In this document: positions 8,039-18,800 of the stretch, in pieces
Layout: every line of letters begins with the position of its first letter
Position numbering within the stretch: position 1 is the stretch's first letter
Assembly (NCBI RefSeq): GCF_025398335.1
Contig: NZ_JAODOO010000001.1
Coordinates: 328,331 to 392,330, forward strand
Origin: Clostridium sp. CX1
GTDB taxonomy: Bacteria; Bacillota; Clostridia; Clostridiales; Clostridiaceae
Length of the DNA: 64,000 nucleotides
Direction: 5' to 3'
Translations under genes and position numbers: made by a program
Notes under the pieces: model-generated
The model's database searches: none
What the model saw: the letters and a program-made list of their open reading frames with translations, nothing else
What the model was told of the DNA's origin: nothing

Positions 8039-8752
8039 ATGAAAAGAATTAATGATTCAAAACTTATAAATCAATACATTGAAAAATACAATATAAATGA
8101 ATTTTTCAGTAAAGATATAAAACCTTATACTGAGCTTTTTCTATTTAGTAAAGGTGATCATGTTTGTAGAGAAGGAGAAAGTTTAAGACATCTTTTTTTT
8201 CTAGTAGAAGGAAAAGCAAAAGTTTACTCATCACTAAGCAATGGTAAAACAATATTAATATGTTTTTATAATTCAGGTAGTATAATTGGGGATGTAGAAT
8301 TTATGAAATTAGAACCGGCAAATTCAAATTTCCAGGTTATAGAGGATAGTTACTGCATAGCAATTTCTCTTGAAAGAGTTAGAGAATATTTACTAGATGA
8401 TACTAAGTTCATGCAATTTATGTGCAGGTCCTTAAGTGAAAAACTGATCAGGTTATCTAAAAGTAGCTCCATTAATTTACTTTACCCCTTAGAAAATAGG
8501 TTAGCTAGCTATATTTTGGCCACAGCAACAAGTACTTATATAAATGAAGCAAGAGCTATGATATTCAGTGAAAATTTAACTGAACTAGCAAACTTACTAG
8601 GCACAAGCTACAGACATCTTTTAAGGACATTAAAAATGCTTTGCAAAAGTGAAATTCTTGAAAAGAAAAACACTTACTTTAAAATTATAGATCTTGATAG
8701 ATTAAAAAACCTTGCAGCAGACTTAGGTAACGGACTTTGGGAAGCCTTTTAA
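8039..8752 (+). CDS. Crp/Fnr-family transcriptional regulator (YeiL-like)
   Basis: A 237-residue regulator with an N-terminal cyclic-nucleotide-binding fold (about 25-140: LFLFSKGDHVCREGESLRHLFFLVEGKAKVY) and a C-terminal winged helix (about 150-225) whose recognition helix reads ELANLLGTSYRHLLRTLK. There is no clear N-terminal Fe-S Cys cluster. The overall sequence recalls YeiL-type members, which occur with nucleoside genes; its divergent partner here is a nucleoside phosphorylase. The start is set by GGGAGGCG at 8019-8026. The effector is unknown. Confidence 0.85.
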   Translation: MKRINDSKLINQYIEKYNINEFFSKDIKPYTELFLFSKGDHVCREGESLRHLFFLVEGKAKVYSSLSNGKTILICFYNSGSIIGDVEFMKLEPANSNFQVIEDSYCIAISLERVREYLLDDTKFMQFMCRSLSEKLIRLSKSSSINLLYPLENRLASYILATATSTYINEARAMIFSENLTELANLLGTSYRHLLRTLKMLCKSEILEKKNTYFKIIDLDRLKNLAADLGNGLWEAF

Positions 8753-8805
8753 AATTCTGCTCATGGCATCACTTTCCTTTTTTAAAGATAATTTTTTATT
8801 TAGTT

Positions 8806-8831
8806 TGAACCTGATAAACAAATTTACCGTC
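8806..8831 (+). promoter_or_regulatory. ECF-type autoregulated promoter
   Basis: TGAACC (8806-8811), a 16-bp spacer and CGTC (8828-8831) match the AAC/CGT consensus of ECF sigma promoters, and lie 60 bases ahead of the ECF gene. This suggests self-activation. Confidence 0.6.
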
Positions 8832-8893
8832 TTAGTATATGTAATTAATTATAGATAGCATGCTGTCAGTAAAGTTTGGAAGGGGGCATCAGG

Positions 8894-9423
8894 GTGGAGC
8901 TAGAGTTTTTAGTTAAAAGAGCACAAAAAGGTAATGAAGAAGCCTTTATTAAACTTATAGAAATGCATAAAAAGCTCATGTATAGCGTTGCTAAGTCCAT
9001 GATTGACAATGATGAAGATATAGCAGACCTAATACAGGAGACCATATTAAAAGCTATAAAAATATAAGAAATTTAAAGGATTACGGTGGATTTAAAGCTT
9101 GGCTTATGAGAATTCTTATAAACAATTGCAAGGATTTTATTAAAAGTAGTAAAAAAGTTGTGAGTATAGATGAAGTAGTCTTGCAAAGCTCAAAGTGTGA
9201 GGAGTTTGAGCAAATTGAGCTTAGAGAAATTTTTAATAGCTTAGATGGAAGCTTAAGATTAATAGTTCAGCTTTATTATATTGAAGATATTTCAGTAAAG
9301 GATATAGCTAAGCTGACTAATATACCAGAAGGAACTGTAAAATCAAGACTTCATAGAGCACGCAGGATACTGAATGAATTATTTACAGATAGGAGGACAA
9401 GCTATGCAGGAAATGTTAAGTGA
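8894..9423 (+). pseudogene. ECF RNA polymerase sigma factor, frameshifted
   Basis: Two reading frames together encode one sigma-70 family ECF factor of about 176 residues. The first (GTG at 8894, after GGAAGGGGG) gives region 2: ELEFLVKRAQKGNEEAF and DIADLIQETILKA. It then runs into TAA at 9065. The second frame resumes exactly where the family continues, YKNIRNLKDYGGFKAWL from 9055, through region 4 (YIEDISVKDIAKLTNIPEGT) to TGA at 9421. One base appears to be missing near 9054-9055. This is either a real mutation or a sequence error. The 3' end overlaps the anti-sigma-like gene. Confidence 0.8.
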
Positions 9424-10883
9424 TAAGGAAATAATAGAGCTTTTAAAAAAAATGTAAGGATATGGATATACCGGCTGTAGTTGATAACAAAATAGAAGAT
9501 ACTTATAAAATTATAAAGAGAAACAAGGATAAGAGAAAAATAAAAGGATATGCAGCAGCGGCAGCATTAATATTGACAATTGGTGCAGTAGGTGGAACCT
9601 TATATAGCAATCCTGCTTTAGCCTATGAAATACCAGGTGTAAAAACTTTAGTCAGTAAGACATCCTTATTTAAGGATGAAAAGTTATCTAAATATGCTAC
9701 ACCTATGGAAGCAAGATGCAAAGATAAAGGAATAGAGCTTAGAATTAAGGAAGCTGTATATGATGGAAGTGATATTTATATTGCGTATATTGTTAAGAGT
9801 GATAAAGCATTAAAAATAGATGAAGATAAAATCTACGGTTCTGCTATAGTGCCAGTAAGATATAACGGAAGGGAAATAAAAGTCATTGGAAGTGAAGTGA
9901 ATGAGTGGGAGGATATGGGCTATGAAAAAGTGGATGATAACACATATATAGTAAAGGAAAGGTTGGGAATTGAAAGTTTTAGAAAACCCATAAATGAACT
10001 TGGTTTTGAAGAAAAAATTAATAAATTAGCAGGTATTGAAGGCAATTGGCAGCTTAACTTTAAGATAAACGTTGATAGTATGAAGGATAAAATAAAAGCT
10101 GTAAAAGTGAATAAAAATGTTGATTTTGGATATGGTAAGCTAAAAATAACAGACTTACAGATAAGTCCAATAAAATCCAGAATAGTTTTTGAAAAGTGGA
10201 ACTTCACATTTAATAATGATAGTGAGAGAGAAGATACACTATTTGAAAAAAACTACAACTTTGTTATCTCAGACGATAAAGGAAGAGGTCTGCAAAAGGT
10301 GGGGGGAGGATCATCTACAAACCAAATAAAATCAAAGGGAGAGGAAAGATTTAATACTGCAGATGAGGAAATACCTAAGTTTATAGTAATAACACCGGTA
10401 AAAAGAACTGTCCCATTAATTTATGAACTGTATCAAAACATGAATGAGGAAGATATAAATGCCGGGGTAATACCAAAAGAAATAATAAACGGACAAGTAT
10501 CTCATGGAACATTAGACAAGCTTCCAGCAGTAATAAATACAGAAAAGTTTGGAAAGATAATTATAAGCAAAATAGAAGAAAAAGAGGAAAATGCATATAT
10601 TTATTTGACAATTGAGCAGGGTAAATATTTAAGTATTTTTGATAGCCAAATTAATATATATGATAAAACTAAAGATAGAAACAACAGAAAATCCTATTAT
10701 GGTAGTGGGATGCTAGAAAGAGTAAAGGATAATGACTATGTATTAAGGATAGATAAGGATGAAACTAGAGAGACAGGGAAAATAGATTTTAACAGATTAA
10801 AAGACTATGAAGTTGTAACTCCAGATTTTGATGAAGGTTATGAATTAGTAGGGAAAGAGATGAAAATAGAATGGGTAAAATAA
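9404..10883 (+). pseudogene. DUF4179 anti-sigma-factor-like membrane protein, frameshifted near the start
   Basis: The main frame (ATG at 9462, 473 residues) begins too late. An upstream ATG at 9404, with AGGAGGA before it and overlapping the sigma gene by 20 bases, gives MQEMLSDKEIIELLKKM and then stops at 9455 after a run of eight A. With seven A the frames join as ...ELLKKCKDMDIPAVVDNK. The protein has one membrane helix (about YAAAAALILTIGAVGGTLY) and a large extracellular part, as in DUF4179 partners of ECF sigma factors. It would hold the sigma factor inactive at the membrane; this is family-level inference. Confidence 0.75.
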
Positions 10884-10913
10884 AAATGGTATCGGTGTAA
10901 GATGAGGCATATG

Positions 10914-10942
10914 TTGACTTTATTAAATCTTAGAACTAAAAT
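10914..10942 (+). promoter_or_regulatory. Sigma-A promoter of the two-component/ABC operon
   Basis: TTGACT (10914-10919), a spacer of exactly 17 bp and TAAAAT (10937-10942) lie about 60 bases before the RBS of the response regulator gene. Confidence 0.7.
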
Positions 10943-11009
10943 AACCTTATTAAAGGTTTGGTAGGGGAAATTTTGTAGCTGTTGCAGATATAATATTAGG
11001 AGGTGGCGA

Positions 11010-11702
11010 ATTATTTATAAATTATTACTAATAGAAGATGATTTGGAGATTTCTGAACTTGTAAGTAGGCATCTCAAAGGTGAAGGATTTGATATAGTAG
11101 CAGTCAATGATGGTGAAAAGGCCTTACAGGCTTTTTATAATAATACTTTTGATTTAATCCTATTAGATTTAATGCTGCCTAAGGTCAGTGGAAAGGAAAT
11201 ATTAAAGAGAATAAGGGAGTCTAGTTCTGTACCTGTACTTATTGTTTCTGCAAAGGATTCTGAAGTTGATAAAATTTTAGGATTAGAATTAGGTGCTGAT
11301 GATTATATAGCCAAGCCATTTTCGGTACTTGAGCTAACAGCAAGGATATCTGCAATCTTTAGAAGGATAGGTTATTATATTAAAGAGGAAAATAGTACTA
11401 AATCAATTTCAAGAGGACCCTTTACACTTAACTTTGATAACTATCAAATCCTAAAAGGTGAAGATCATATAGATTTGACTGCAAAGGAATTCGAATTATT
11501 AAAGTTATTTTTTGAAAACCCTAAAAAGGTATTTACCAAAGCACAAATATTTGCCAGTGTTTGGAAAGGTGATTTTATTAATGATGATAACACTGTTACA
11601 GTCCAGATAAGAAGATTGAGAGAAAAAATTGAAGAAGATCCTTCCAATCCAAAGTATATAAAAACTGTTTGGGGAATTGGTTATAGATTAGGAGATACAT
11701 AG
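11010..11702 (+). CDS. OmpR/PhoB-family response regulator, start uncertain
   Basis: A two-component response regulator. The receiver domain shows the acidic pair IEDD, phosphoacceptor Asp in DLILLDLMLP, a Ser in VLIVSAKD and the Lys in DDYIAKPFS; a C-terminal winged helix follows (LTAKEFELLKLFFENPKKVF to GIGYRLGDT). The first canonical start (TTG at 11043) would delete strand 1 and the essential acidic pair. The frame is open upstream to ATT codons at 11010/11013, giving IIYKLLLIEDD. The AGGAGG-GTG just upstream is in another frame, so a one-base lesion in the start region is likely. It overlaps nothing and leads the kinase and ABC genes. Confidence 0.85.
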   Translation: MIYKLLLIEDDLEISELVSRHLKGEGFDIVAVNDGEKALQAFYNNTFDLILLDLMLPKVSGKEILKRIRESSSVPVLIVSAKDSEVDKILGLELGADDYIAKPFSVLELTARISAIFRRIGYYIKEENSTKSISRGPFTLNFDNYQILKGEDHIDLTAKEFELLKLFFENPKKVFTKAQIFASVWKGDFINDDNTVTVQIRRLREKIEEDPSNPKYIKTVWGIGYRLGDT

Positions 11703-11703
11703 C

Positions 11704-12627
11704 ATGATTAATTTTTTGATAGCTATTGTAATTATTGTACCTATTATACTTTTTTTAACTAAAATACATATGAAAAACAAAGACATATCTTTCATAATAA
11801 GTTCCTTAAGTAAAGTTTCCTTTGAAAGTGTAAATGACAGGATTAGACTAGTAACAGGCGACAAGATTATAAAAAGCTTGTGCTTAGAAATTAATAGTTT
11901 TATCTCAAGATTTTATACATTAAAGGTCAGTGAAACTGAGTCAAAAGAAGCTATGAAAAAGATGATTTCTAATATATCTCACGATTTAAGAACACCTATG
12001 ACAGTTATGCTTGGATATATTGACCAGCTTAACTATAATTCTCTGCTAACTGAAAAAGAAAAGAAAGAATATTTGACAAAACTAGAAAAAAAGATGTATG
12101 AAACTATAACCCTTATGAATGAATTTTTTTCTCTTTCCAAATTGGAATCTGGGGATGAAGTTATCAATATAGTAAAGTTAAATATTTCAGAAATTGCGAA
12201 AAAGAGTATATTGAGTTTTTATGAAACTCTTGAGACAAATAAAATTAATGTAGAAATTGATATTCCGGAAAAGGATATATGGGCTTTAGGAAACGAAGAA
12301 GCTATTACAAGAGTCTTAAACAATCTTATAACTAATTCAATAAAATATGGATCTGATGGTAAGGTAATAGGAATAAAACTTTATGAAGAAAATGATCTAG
12401 TATGGATAGAGCAGTGGGATAAGGGCAAAGGCATATCAGAATCAGAGAAAAACAAGGTCTTTGAGAGGTTGTATACGTTAGATGAATCTAGGAACAAGGA
12501 TTATCAAGGAAGTGGATTAGGACTTACAATTGTTCAAACACTGATAAACAAGATGAATGGAGAAATATATTTGAAGAGTGTTCCTTATGAGAGAACTGTA
12601 TTCAAGTTCTATTTAAAAAAACAATAG
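11704..12627 (+). CDS. Sensor histidine kinase
   Basis: A 307-residue membrane kinase with one clear N-terminal helix (about residues 3-21) and almost no extracellular domain. The H-box is ISHDLRTPM (about 96-104); the ATP-binding domain shows NLITNSIKYG (N box), WDKGKGIS (G1) and GSGLGLTI (G2). It starts one base after the regulator's stop, so the two are coupled. The lack of a sensor domain fits kinases that read the state of a partner ABC transporter, and such a transporter follows. The signal, often a peptide antibiotic in relatives, is inferred. Confidence 0.9.
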   Translation: MINFLIAIVIIVPIILFLTKIHMKNKDISFIISSLSKVSFESVNDRIRLVTGDKIIKSLCLEINSFISRFYTLKVSETESKEAMKKMISNISHDLRTPMTVMLGYIDQLNYNSLLTEKEKKEYLTKLEKKMYETITLMNEFFSLSKLESGDEVINIVKLNISEIAKKSILSFYETLETNKINVEIDIPEKDIWALGNEEAITRVLNNLITNSIKYGSDGKVIGIKLYEENDLVWIEQWDKGKGISESEKNKVFERLYTLDESRNKDYQGSGLGLTIVQTLINKMNGEIYLKSVPYERTVFKFYLKKQ

Positions 12628-12667
12628 GAACTTATAAGTTAATAGCTGATTTTGAATATTATATGAT

Positions 12668-13600
12668 GTGGGTGAAAAAGTGGAATATGCAGTGAGGACT
12701 TTTAACTTATGTAAGAAAATAAAGGATACTGTAATAATTAATAATTTAAATATAAACATTAGAAAAGGAGAAATCTATGGGCTGCTTGGACAAAATGGTT
12801 CAGGAAAAACCACTACCTTAAAGCTTATCCTAAATTTACTTAAACCTACTTCTGGAGTTATAGAATTATTTAATGAGCCTATAACAAATAACAGTAAAGA
12901 ATTTTTAAAGAAAGTTGGTAGTGTAGTAGAATATCCTGCCTTTTATGAAAATCTTACAGCTAAAGAAAACTTAGAGATTCATAAAACTTTCATGGGATAT
13001 GAAGAAAAAAATTGCATTGATGACGCAATAGAAATAGTACAGCTTAAGGATTTTGAAGGAAAGTTAGTCAGTGAACTTTCCCTTGGTACCAAACAGAAGC
13101 TTGGTATTGCAAGAGCAATATTAACAAAACCTGATTTATTAATATTAGATGAACCTGTCAATAGTTTGGACCCATTAGGTATAAGAGACATCAGAAATTT
13201 ATTAGGTATGCTTTCTAAAAAATATGGAACCACAATTTTAATATCAAGCCATATATTAAGTGAAATAGAACAAATTGCAGATACTATAGGTATAATTCAT
13301 AAAGGTATTCTCCTTGAAGAGCTAGACTATGAAAGTATTAGAGAAAAAAGCAGACATTCCATAGAACTTATAGTTGATAATGTAAATAAAGCTTCTTTTT
13401 TACTTTCAGAGAAGATGAATATAAATAACTTTCTCGTATCTGGATTGAACAAAATTAAAATTTATGAAAGATTAAATGATAGTGGAAAAATAAATGTATT
13501 CTTATGTAAAAATAATGTAGAAGTTAAATCTATTAATATCAAAAGGGATACATTGGAAGAACATTTTATTTCACTTATTAGGAGAAAATCAAATGATTAG
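12668..13600 (+). CDS. ABC transporter ATP-binding protein
   Basis: A 310-residue ATPase with Walker A GQNGSGKTT, signature LSLGTKQKLGIARA, Walker B LLILDEP and the switch His in ISSHILSEIEQ. It resembles ATPases of lantibiotic- and bacitracin-type exporters (BcrA/LanF class). The start is ambiguous: GTG at 12668 is used here, but GTG at 12680 (VEYAVRTF) is also possible. Its 3' end overlaps the permease gene by eight bases, so the two form one exporter with the sensor kinase genes upstream. Confidence 0.88.
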   Translation: MGEKVEYAVRTFNLCKKIKDTVIINNLNINIRKGEIYGLLGQNGSGKTTTLKLILNLLKPTSGVIELFNEPITNNSKEFLKKVGSVVEYPAFYENLTAKENLEIHKTFMGYEEKNCIDDAIEIVQLKDFEGKLVSELSLGTKQKLGIARAILTKPDLLILDEPVNSLDPLGIRDIRNLLGMLSKKYGTTILISSHILSEIEQIADTIGIIHKGILLEELDYESIREKSRHSIELIVDNVNKASFLLSEKMNINNFLVSGLNKIKIYERLNDSGKINVFLCKNNVEVKSINIKRDTLEEHFISLIRRKSND

Positions 13601-14279
13601 TCTTATAAAAATAGAGTTTCTTAAATTGAAGAGGCGAGATAAGCGTTTAGCTATTATTATTACCTGCTTGGCAGTTTCAATGCTTTTGATTCCTGCTGTA
13701 AGAAGTAAAAGAATAGATAACTGGGTGCAAGTTATACAATTTAATTCCCACAGTATAAATTTTGTTACTAACATATTCTTATGTGTACTTTTATCAGAAT
13801 TATTTATTACTGAGTATAAGGATAAAACTATAAATGTAATGTTTAGCTATCCAATTAGCAGAACTAAAATATATATTGCAAAGATGGTAGTGGTATTTTC
13901 ATATTGTTATTTTATAGTTATTATCAATACAATCTCCTCTATAGGAGTACTGCTAGCATTAAATAGCATAAAACCTTTTATAAAAGACAGCATTAACCTG
14001 TCGGTTATTATTAAGGGAGTTAACATTACCTTAATAGGCATAATAATAAGTACTTTGCTTACAGTGATATATTCGTTTTTTGCAATAGTAAAAAGATCTT
14101 TTCTTCTAATGATTATTTTTTCCACCATAATGCACTCAATAAAAGGAATACTTCAGACTTCATATCCTATGTTATATTTGCGGCTGCCTCTTATTTTATT
14201 AGGAATAAGCCTTCTTACAGTTATCCCTATAGTATATACTTTAAATAATAGAGATGTAATATGCAGTGAGGGTAAATAG
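13593..14279 (+). CDS. ABC transporter permease (ABC-2 type)
   Basis: A 228-residue integral membrane protein with six hydrophobic segments, beginning LIKIEFLKLKRRDKR, typical of the short permeases that pair with BcrA/LanF ATPases. A cytoplasmic start and conserved ELFITEYKDKTINVMFSYPI stretch fit ABC-2 permeases. It is translationally coupled to the ATPase. The likely job is expelling or removing a membrane-active peptide. A strong terminator follows. Confidence 0.82.
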   Translation: MISLIKIEFLKLKRRDKRLAIIITCLAVSMLLIPAVRSKRIDNWVQVIQFNSHSINFVTNIFLCVLLSELFITEYKDKTINVMFSYPISRTKIYIAKMVVVFSYCYFIVIINTISSIGVLLALNSIKPFIKDSINLSVIIKGVNITLIGIIISTLLTVIYSFFAIVKRSFLLMIIFSTIMHSIKGILQTSYPMLYLRLPLILLGISLLTVIPIVYTLNNRDVICSEGK

Positions 14280-14294
14280 AATATTAGTTAAATC

Positions 14295-14356
14295 AAAAAT
14301 GGACATAATAGTTTAACACTGATGCAGGTTAAACTATTATGCCCATTTTTTTATTA
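14295..14356 (+). terminator. Long hairpin terminator
   Basis: A 23-base arm (14295-14317) pairs with 14328-14350 with a single mismatch, and is followed by a T-rich tract. It closes the two-component/ABC operon and is unusually long for a terminator. Confidence 0.88.
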
Positions 14357-14549
14357 TATTTTTATATTCCAGTTCAGGAAGAGAATAAACATATGTAAGA
14401 ATTATGTAATATTTAAGCAATAAATTTTAAAGATATTTTCTATATAATAAAGTTGAATATAAGTAAAGATGCACTAAATAAATTATTTACTGTTATAGAA
14501 ATTCTGAGCAGACATAATTAGGATTGCTATTAAATAAGGAGGTTCAAAA

Positions 14550-15785
14550 ATGTTAAAAGGAAAGAAATCACTTTGTATGATGATTATACTCATTACTGCC
14601 TGTGCAGCATTTGCTTTCAAAGGTATTGTTTTAGGTGGAACGAAGAAAAGCACTTCAACTATGACAACCAATATTAATAAGACTTCTGTAAAGGTAGTTA
14701 AGGCAAGTGCAGATATAATGGCAAATAGTACATCCTTTAATGCTTCACTAGAGGCATCTGAAGAAGGAACTATAAGTAGCAAAATAGGTGGAAAAGTTAT
14801 TGAGGTTTCCTTTGAAAATGGACAAACAGTATCTGCAGGTCAAGCTTTAGCAAAGCTAGATGATACTGATATAAGAAACAATATAAAATCCAGTGAAGCA
14901 CAACTTACTGCAGCAGAAGCACAATTAAGGTCAGCAGAAAGTTCAGCAAGTTCTTCCCAAATAATGATTGATAAGCAGCAGACCAATTTGGAAACTGCCC
15001 AGAGGAATTATGATAGAACAAAAGCTCTTTTTGATCAAGGAGCAGTTTCAAAGGTGGAATTTGAAACTTCAGAATCTAGTCTTAAATTAGTACAAGCTGA
15101 TTTAGAATCAGCGAAGGCTAGTTCACAATCTTCAAGTCTTTCCACTGAAACACAAAGAGCTAATATACAAAAATCACAAACAGATTTGAATACTTTAAGA
15201 GAGTCATTGAAAAATACAACTATTACAGCTCCAACTAGTGGAATTATAAGTGGAAAAAGCATTACTGTAGGACAATATCTAAGTCCAGGAACAGTTCTTG
15301 GAAAAGTACAAAATGTATCTTCTATAAATGCTGTTATTGAAGTAAAAGACAGTGACTTAAGTTATGTAAAATTAGGGGCAATGGCTAAGTTTAAGCTCAG
15401 CGATAAAGATTCAGAGGAATATGATGGTGTTGTGAAAAGTATTGATGGAGCTGCAGACCCTATTTCTCGAGTATTTAAATGTAGAATTCAAATTGACAAC
15501 AAAGATGGAAAGCTTAAGCCCGGTGTATTTGGAAATATAAAAATTGCTACTGATGAAAATAAAAAAGCAATAATGGTTCCCTTAAAAGCACTGGCAGGCA
15601 GCGAAGGAAAATATTATGTCTTTGTAAACAACAATGGAGTAGCAAAAAAGCAAAATATAACTGTAGGAGAAATTAGTGAAGATACAGTGGAAATAAAATC
15701 TGGAGTACAAGATGGAGACAGTATCATTTATACTAACGTAGGTACACTTCAAGATGGTGATGCTGTAAAAGTAGCAGCAGAATAG
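14550..15785 (+). CDS. RND efflux periplasmic-adaptor-type subunit (membrane fusion protein)
   Basis: A 411-residue adaptor with an N-terminal membrane anchor (about 8-28), a biotinyl-lipoyl-like half (SKIGGKVIEVSFENGQTV), a long coiled coil (about 100-215, rich in Ala, Gln and Ser) and the returning half ITAPTSGIISG. It then has beta-barrel and membrane-proximal domains. It partners with the RND pump 16 bases downstream. In a one-membrane Firmicute it would extend the pump across the wall rather than to an outer-membrane channel. RBS AAGGAGG precedes the ATG. Confidence 0.88.
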   Translation: MLKGKKSLCMMIILITACAAFAFKGIVLGGTKKSTSTMTTNINKTSVKVVKASADIMANSTSFNASLEASEEGTISSKIGGKVIEVSFENGQTVSAGQALAKLDDTDIRNNIKSSEAQLTAAEAQLRSAESSASSSQIMIDKQQTNLETAQRNYDRTKALFDQGAVSKVEFETSESSLKLVQADLESAKASSQSSSLSTETQRANIQKSQTDLNTLRESLKNTTITAPTSGIISGKSITVGQYLSPGTVLGKVQNVSSINAVIEVKDSDLSYVKLGAMAKFKLSDKDSEEYDGVVKSIDGAADPISRVFKCRIQIDNKDGKLKPGVFGNIKIATDENKKAIMVPLKALAGSEGKYYVFVNNNGVAKKQNITVGEISEDTVEIKSGVQDGDSIIYTNVGTLQDGDAVKVAAE

Positions 15786-15801
15786 GAGTTGAAATTAAAT
15801 T

Positions 15802-18800
15802 ATGTTTTTATCAGATGTTAGTTTAAAAAGACCTGTATTTATCACTGTAATAATTATTGCTTTACTGGCCTTAGGTGTGGTTAGTTATACAAGTTTACCT
15901 ATGGATCAGCTTCCGGATGTTGACATGCCAACGGTATCTGTTAGGATAATTCAAAGCGGAGCAGCCCCAGATCAAATTGAATCAAAGATAACAAAAAAAG
16001 TAGAGGATGCAGTAGGGCAAATATCAGGAGTGAAGCATGTTACCTCAACTATAACAGAAGGAGTTTCAAGTACTACTATTTCCTTTGAACTAGAAAAGCC
16101 TTCAGCTGAGGCCATGCAGGAAGTAAAAGATAAGCTATCTAATATCCGTAATAGTCTGCCAAGAGATATTGATGATCCTGTAGTTTCAAAATTTGATGCC
16201 AGTGCATCAGCTATTTTTTCTTTTGCTGTTACTGGAACAATGTCTAACAGTGAGTTATCACAGATAGTAGATGATAATATTGCAAAAAAACTACAAACTA
16301 TAAATGGTGTTGGAGCTGTTAACACTTTTGGTGAACAACAACGAGAAATCCATATAAAGCTGGATAAAGAAAAAATGAATTCCTTTAATATTACAGTTTC
16401 AGAACTTATCAATAGCTTAAGTGCTGATAACATTAATGTATCTAGTGGTAAGGTTTCTAGTGGAGACACACAAATAAGTTTAAAAACTGATTCGTCTATA
16501 AAGAAGGTTGAGGATTTTCTTAATGTTCTAGTTGTAAAACGTAATAATAGTGAAATTACACTTAAAGATATTGCAACAGTTGAAGATGGAAGTAAGGAAA
16601 AGAACAGCTTATCCTTCTATAATGGTAAGGAAGCAATTGGTATTGATGTTGTTAAGCAATCTAACTCAAATACAGTACAGGTAGCTGAGGATGTTAAAAA
16701 AGAAATTGAAACTATTAAAAAGAGCTTGCCATCAGGAGTTAGAATTGAACTTGTTGCTGATAACTCCACCTCTATAATAGATTCAGTTAAAGATGTTCAG
16801 CGCACAATGCTAGAAGGATGCATACTTGCAGTAATTGTAGTTTTCATATTTCTTAAGGATATTGCCAGCACCGCAATTAGTGCCATTGCTATCCCTGTAT
16901 CTATAATTACTACCTTTGCAATAATGAAGTTTATGAATTTTACACTTAATACAGTTTCTTTAATGGCTTTATCTCTTGCTGTGGGATTACTTATTGACGA
17001 TGCCATAGTTGTTATCGAAAATATTGTACGTCATCTTCGCATGGGAAAAAGTCCGATTCAAGCAGCAAAGGAGGGTACTTCGGAAATAGGACTTGCAGTT
17101 ATAGCTACTACTCTTGCTATAGTAGCAGTATTTGTTCCTATTGCTATGATTAATGGTATGATAGGAAAGTTCCTTGTACAATTTGGAATGACTGTAGCTG
17201 CCAGTGTTTTAGTTTCCCTGTTTGTAGCCTTTACTTTGGTACCAATGCTTTCTTCAAAGCATTTAAGCAGTAAAGAAAAGGAGATACCTATAATAGGAAG
17301 GTTCCTGGAATGGTTTAATGAATCCTTTGATAAAATATCTAAGTCCTATTCTGAATTACTAAAATGGTCACTAGAACACAGAATTATAACTTTAATGATA
17401 CCAATAGGATTACTAATAGTAAGTTTACTATTAGCTACACAATTGAAAACAGGATTTATTGCTGCAACTGACAATGGACAGATAGCAATATCAGCAAGTC
17501 TAGATTCAAGTTCTACCTTAAATAGTGCTTCAAAAGTCGGTAAGGATATGGAAGCTATTGTTAAGAAAAATAAGAATGTAAAATACATATATTCTACAGT
17601 TCAGTCTGATAAAGTTAACCTCACTGTAAAACTTTCAGATAAGAAAGATAGAAAAGAAGGTATTGATGAAATTATAGCAAAAATCCGTCAGGATTTAGTG
17701 AATGTCCCAGGAATTGAGTTATCAGTTACTTCCGCTGGCGGTTCTATGGGATCAGGTAAATTAGTTCAATATCATATTCAAGGTTCAGATTTTACGAAGC
17801 TGCAGGAATATGCTTTGAAGGCTCAGAAAGTAATGAAAAATACTCCTGGAGCTGTAGATGTAGGACTTACTTATAAGTCTGGAAAGCCAATAGTTAAATT
17901 GGAGGTGGATCGTGATAAAGCTCAAGATTTAGGAGTAAACCCCAATGCAGTTGCCAGTACATTAAATACTTTGTTTAACGGAACTGTAGTGAGCCAGTAT
18001 GAAACTGAAAAGGATAGATACGATGTTCGTATGCAGCTTGAAGAAGGAGATAGGAAAAACTTTGATAGTTTACAGAGAATATATGTACTTAGCACAACCG
18101 GAAAAATGATTGCTATTGATCAAGTAACTAAAAAAGTCTTCACTACATCTTCATCTACCATTAATAGATATGATAAAGAAAGAGAAATCCAGTTAACAGC
18201 AAACTACGCCCACGTAGAACAGAGTGATTTTACTAAGGCATTTAATAATAAGCTGAAAAGTGAAGCTCCAACACCAAATGGTATAAAGCTAAGTGCTGGA
18301 GGAAGTCAGGATCAAATGGCAGAAAGTATGGGAGGATTGGCTACAGCACTCCTCATGGGAGTTCTATTTATATTCCTTGTAATTGCAGCTCAATTTGAAA
18401 GTTTTATAGATCCATTAGCTATTTTGCTTTCGTTACCACTAGCGATTATTGGTGCAATTTTAGGACTGCTTATTGGTAATAAAGAACTTGATATGATGTC
18501 TGCTATAGGTGTTATCATGCTTATGGGCTTGGTTACTAAAAATGCAATTTTGCTTATTGATTTTGCAAAACAAAACTACAGCAAAGGAATGAATCTAAAA
18601 GAAGCTCTAATTGATGCTGGTCATACACGTCTAAGACCAATTATTATGACTACTTTGGCAATGATTTTTGGTATGATTCCTACAGCAATAGCATCCGGTG
18701 CGGGCTCAGAACAACGTGCACCTATGGCCTTTGCAATTATTGGAGGATTGATAACATCTACATTGTTGACTCTATTATTTGTGCCGGTGGTGTACACCTA

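Noticed and set aside
9404..9461. Programmed frameshifting at the eight-A run of the DUF4179 gene
   Set aside because: Neighbouring genes show other one-base lesions, and there is no downstream stimulatory structure; mutation or sequencing error is simpler.
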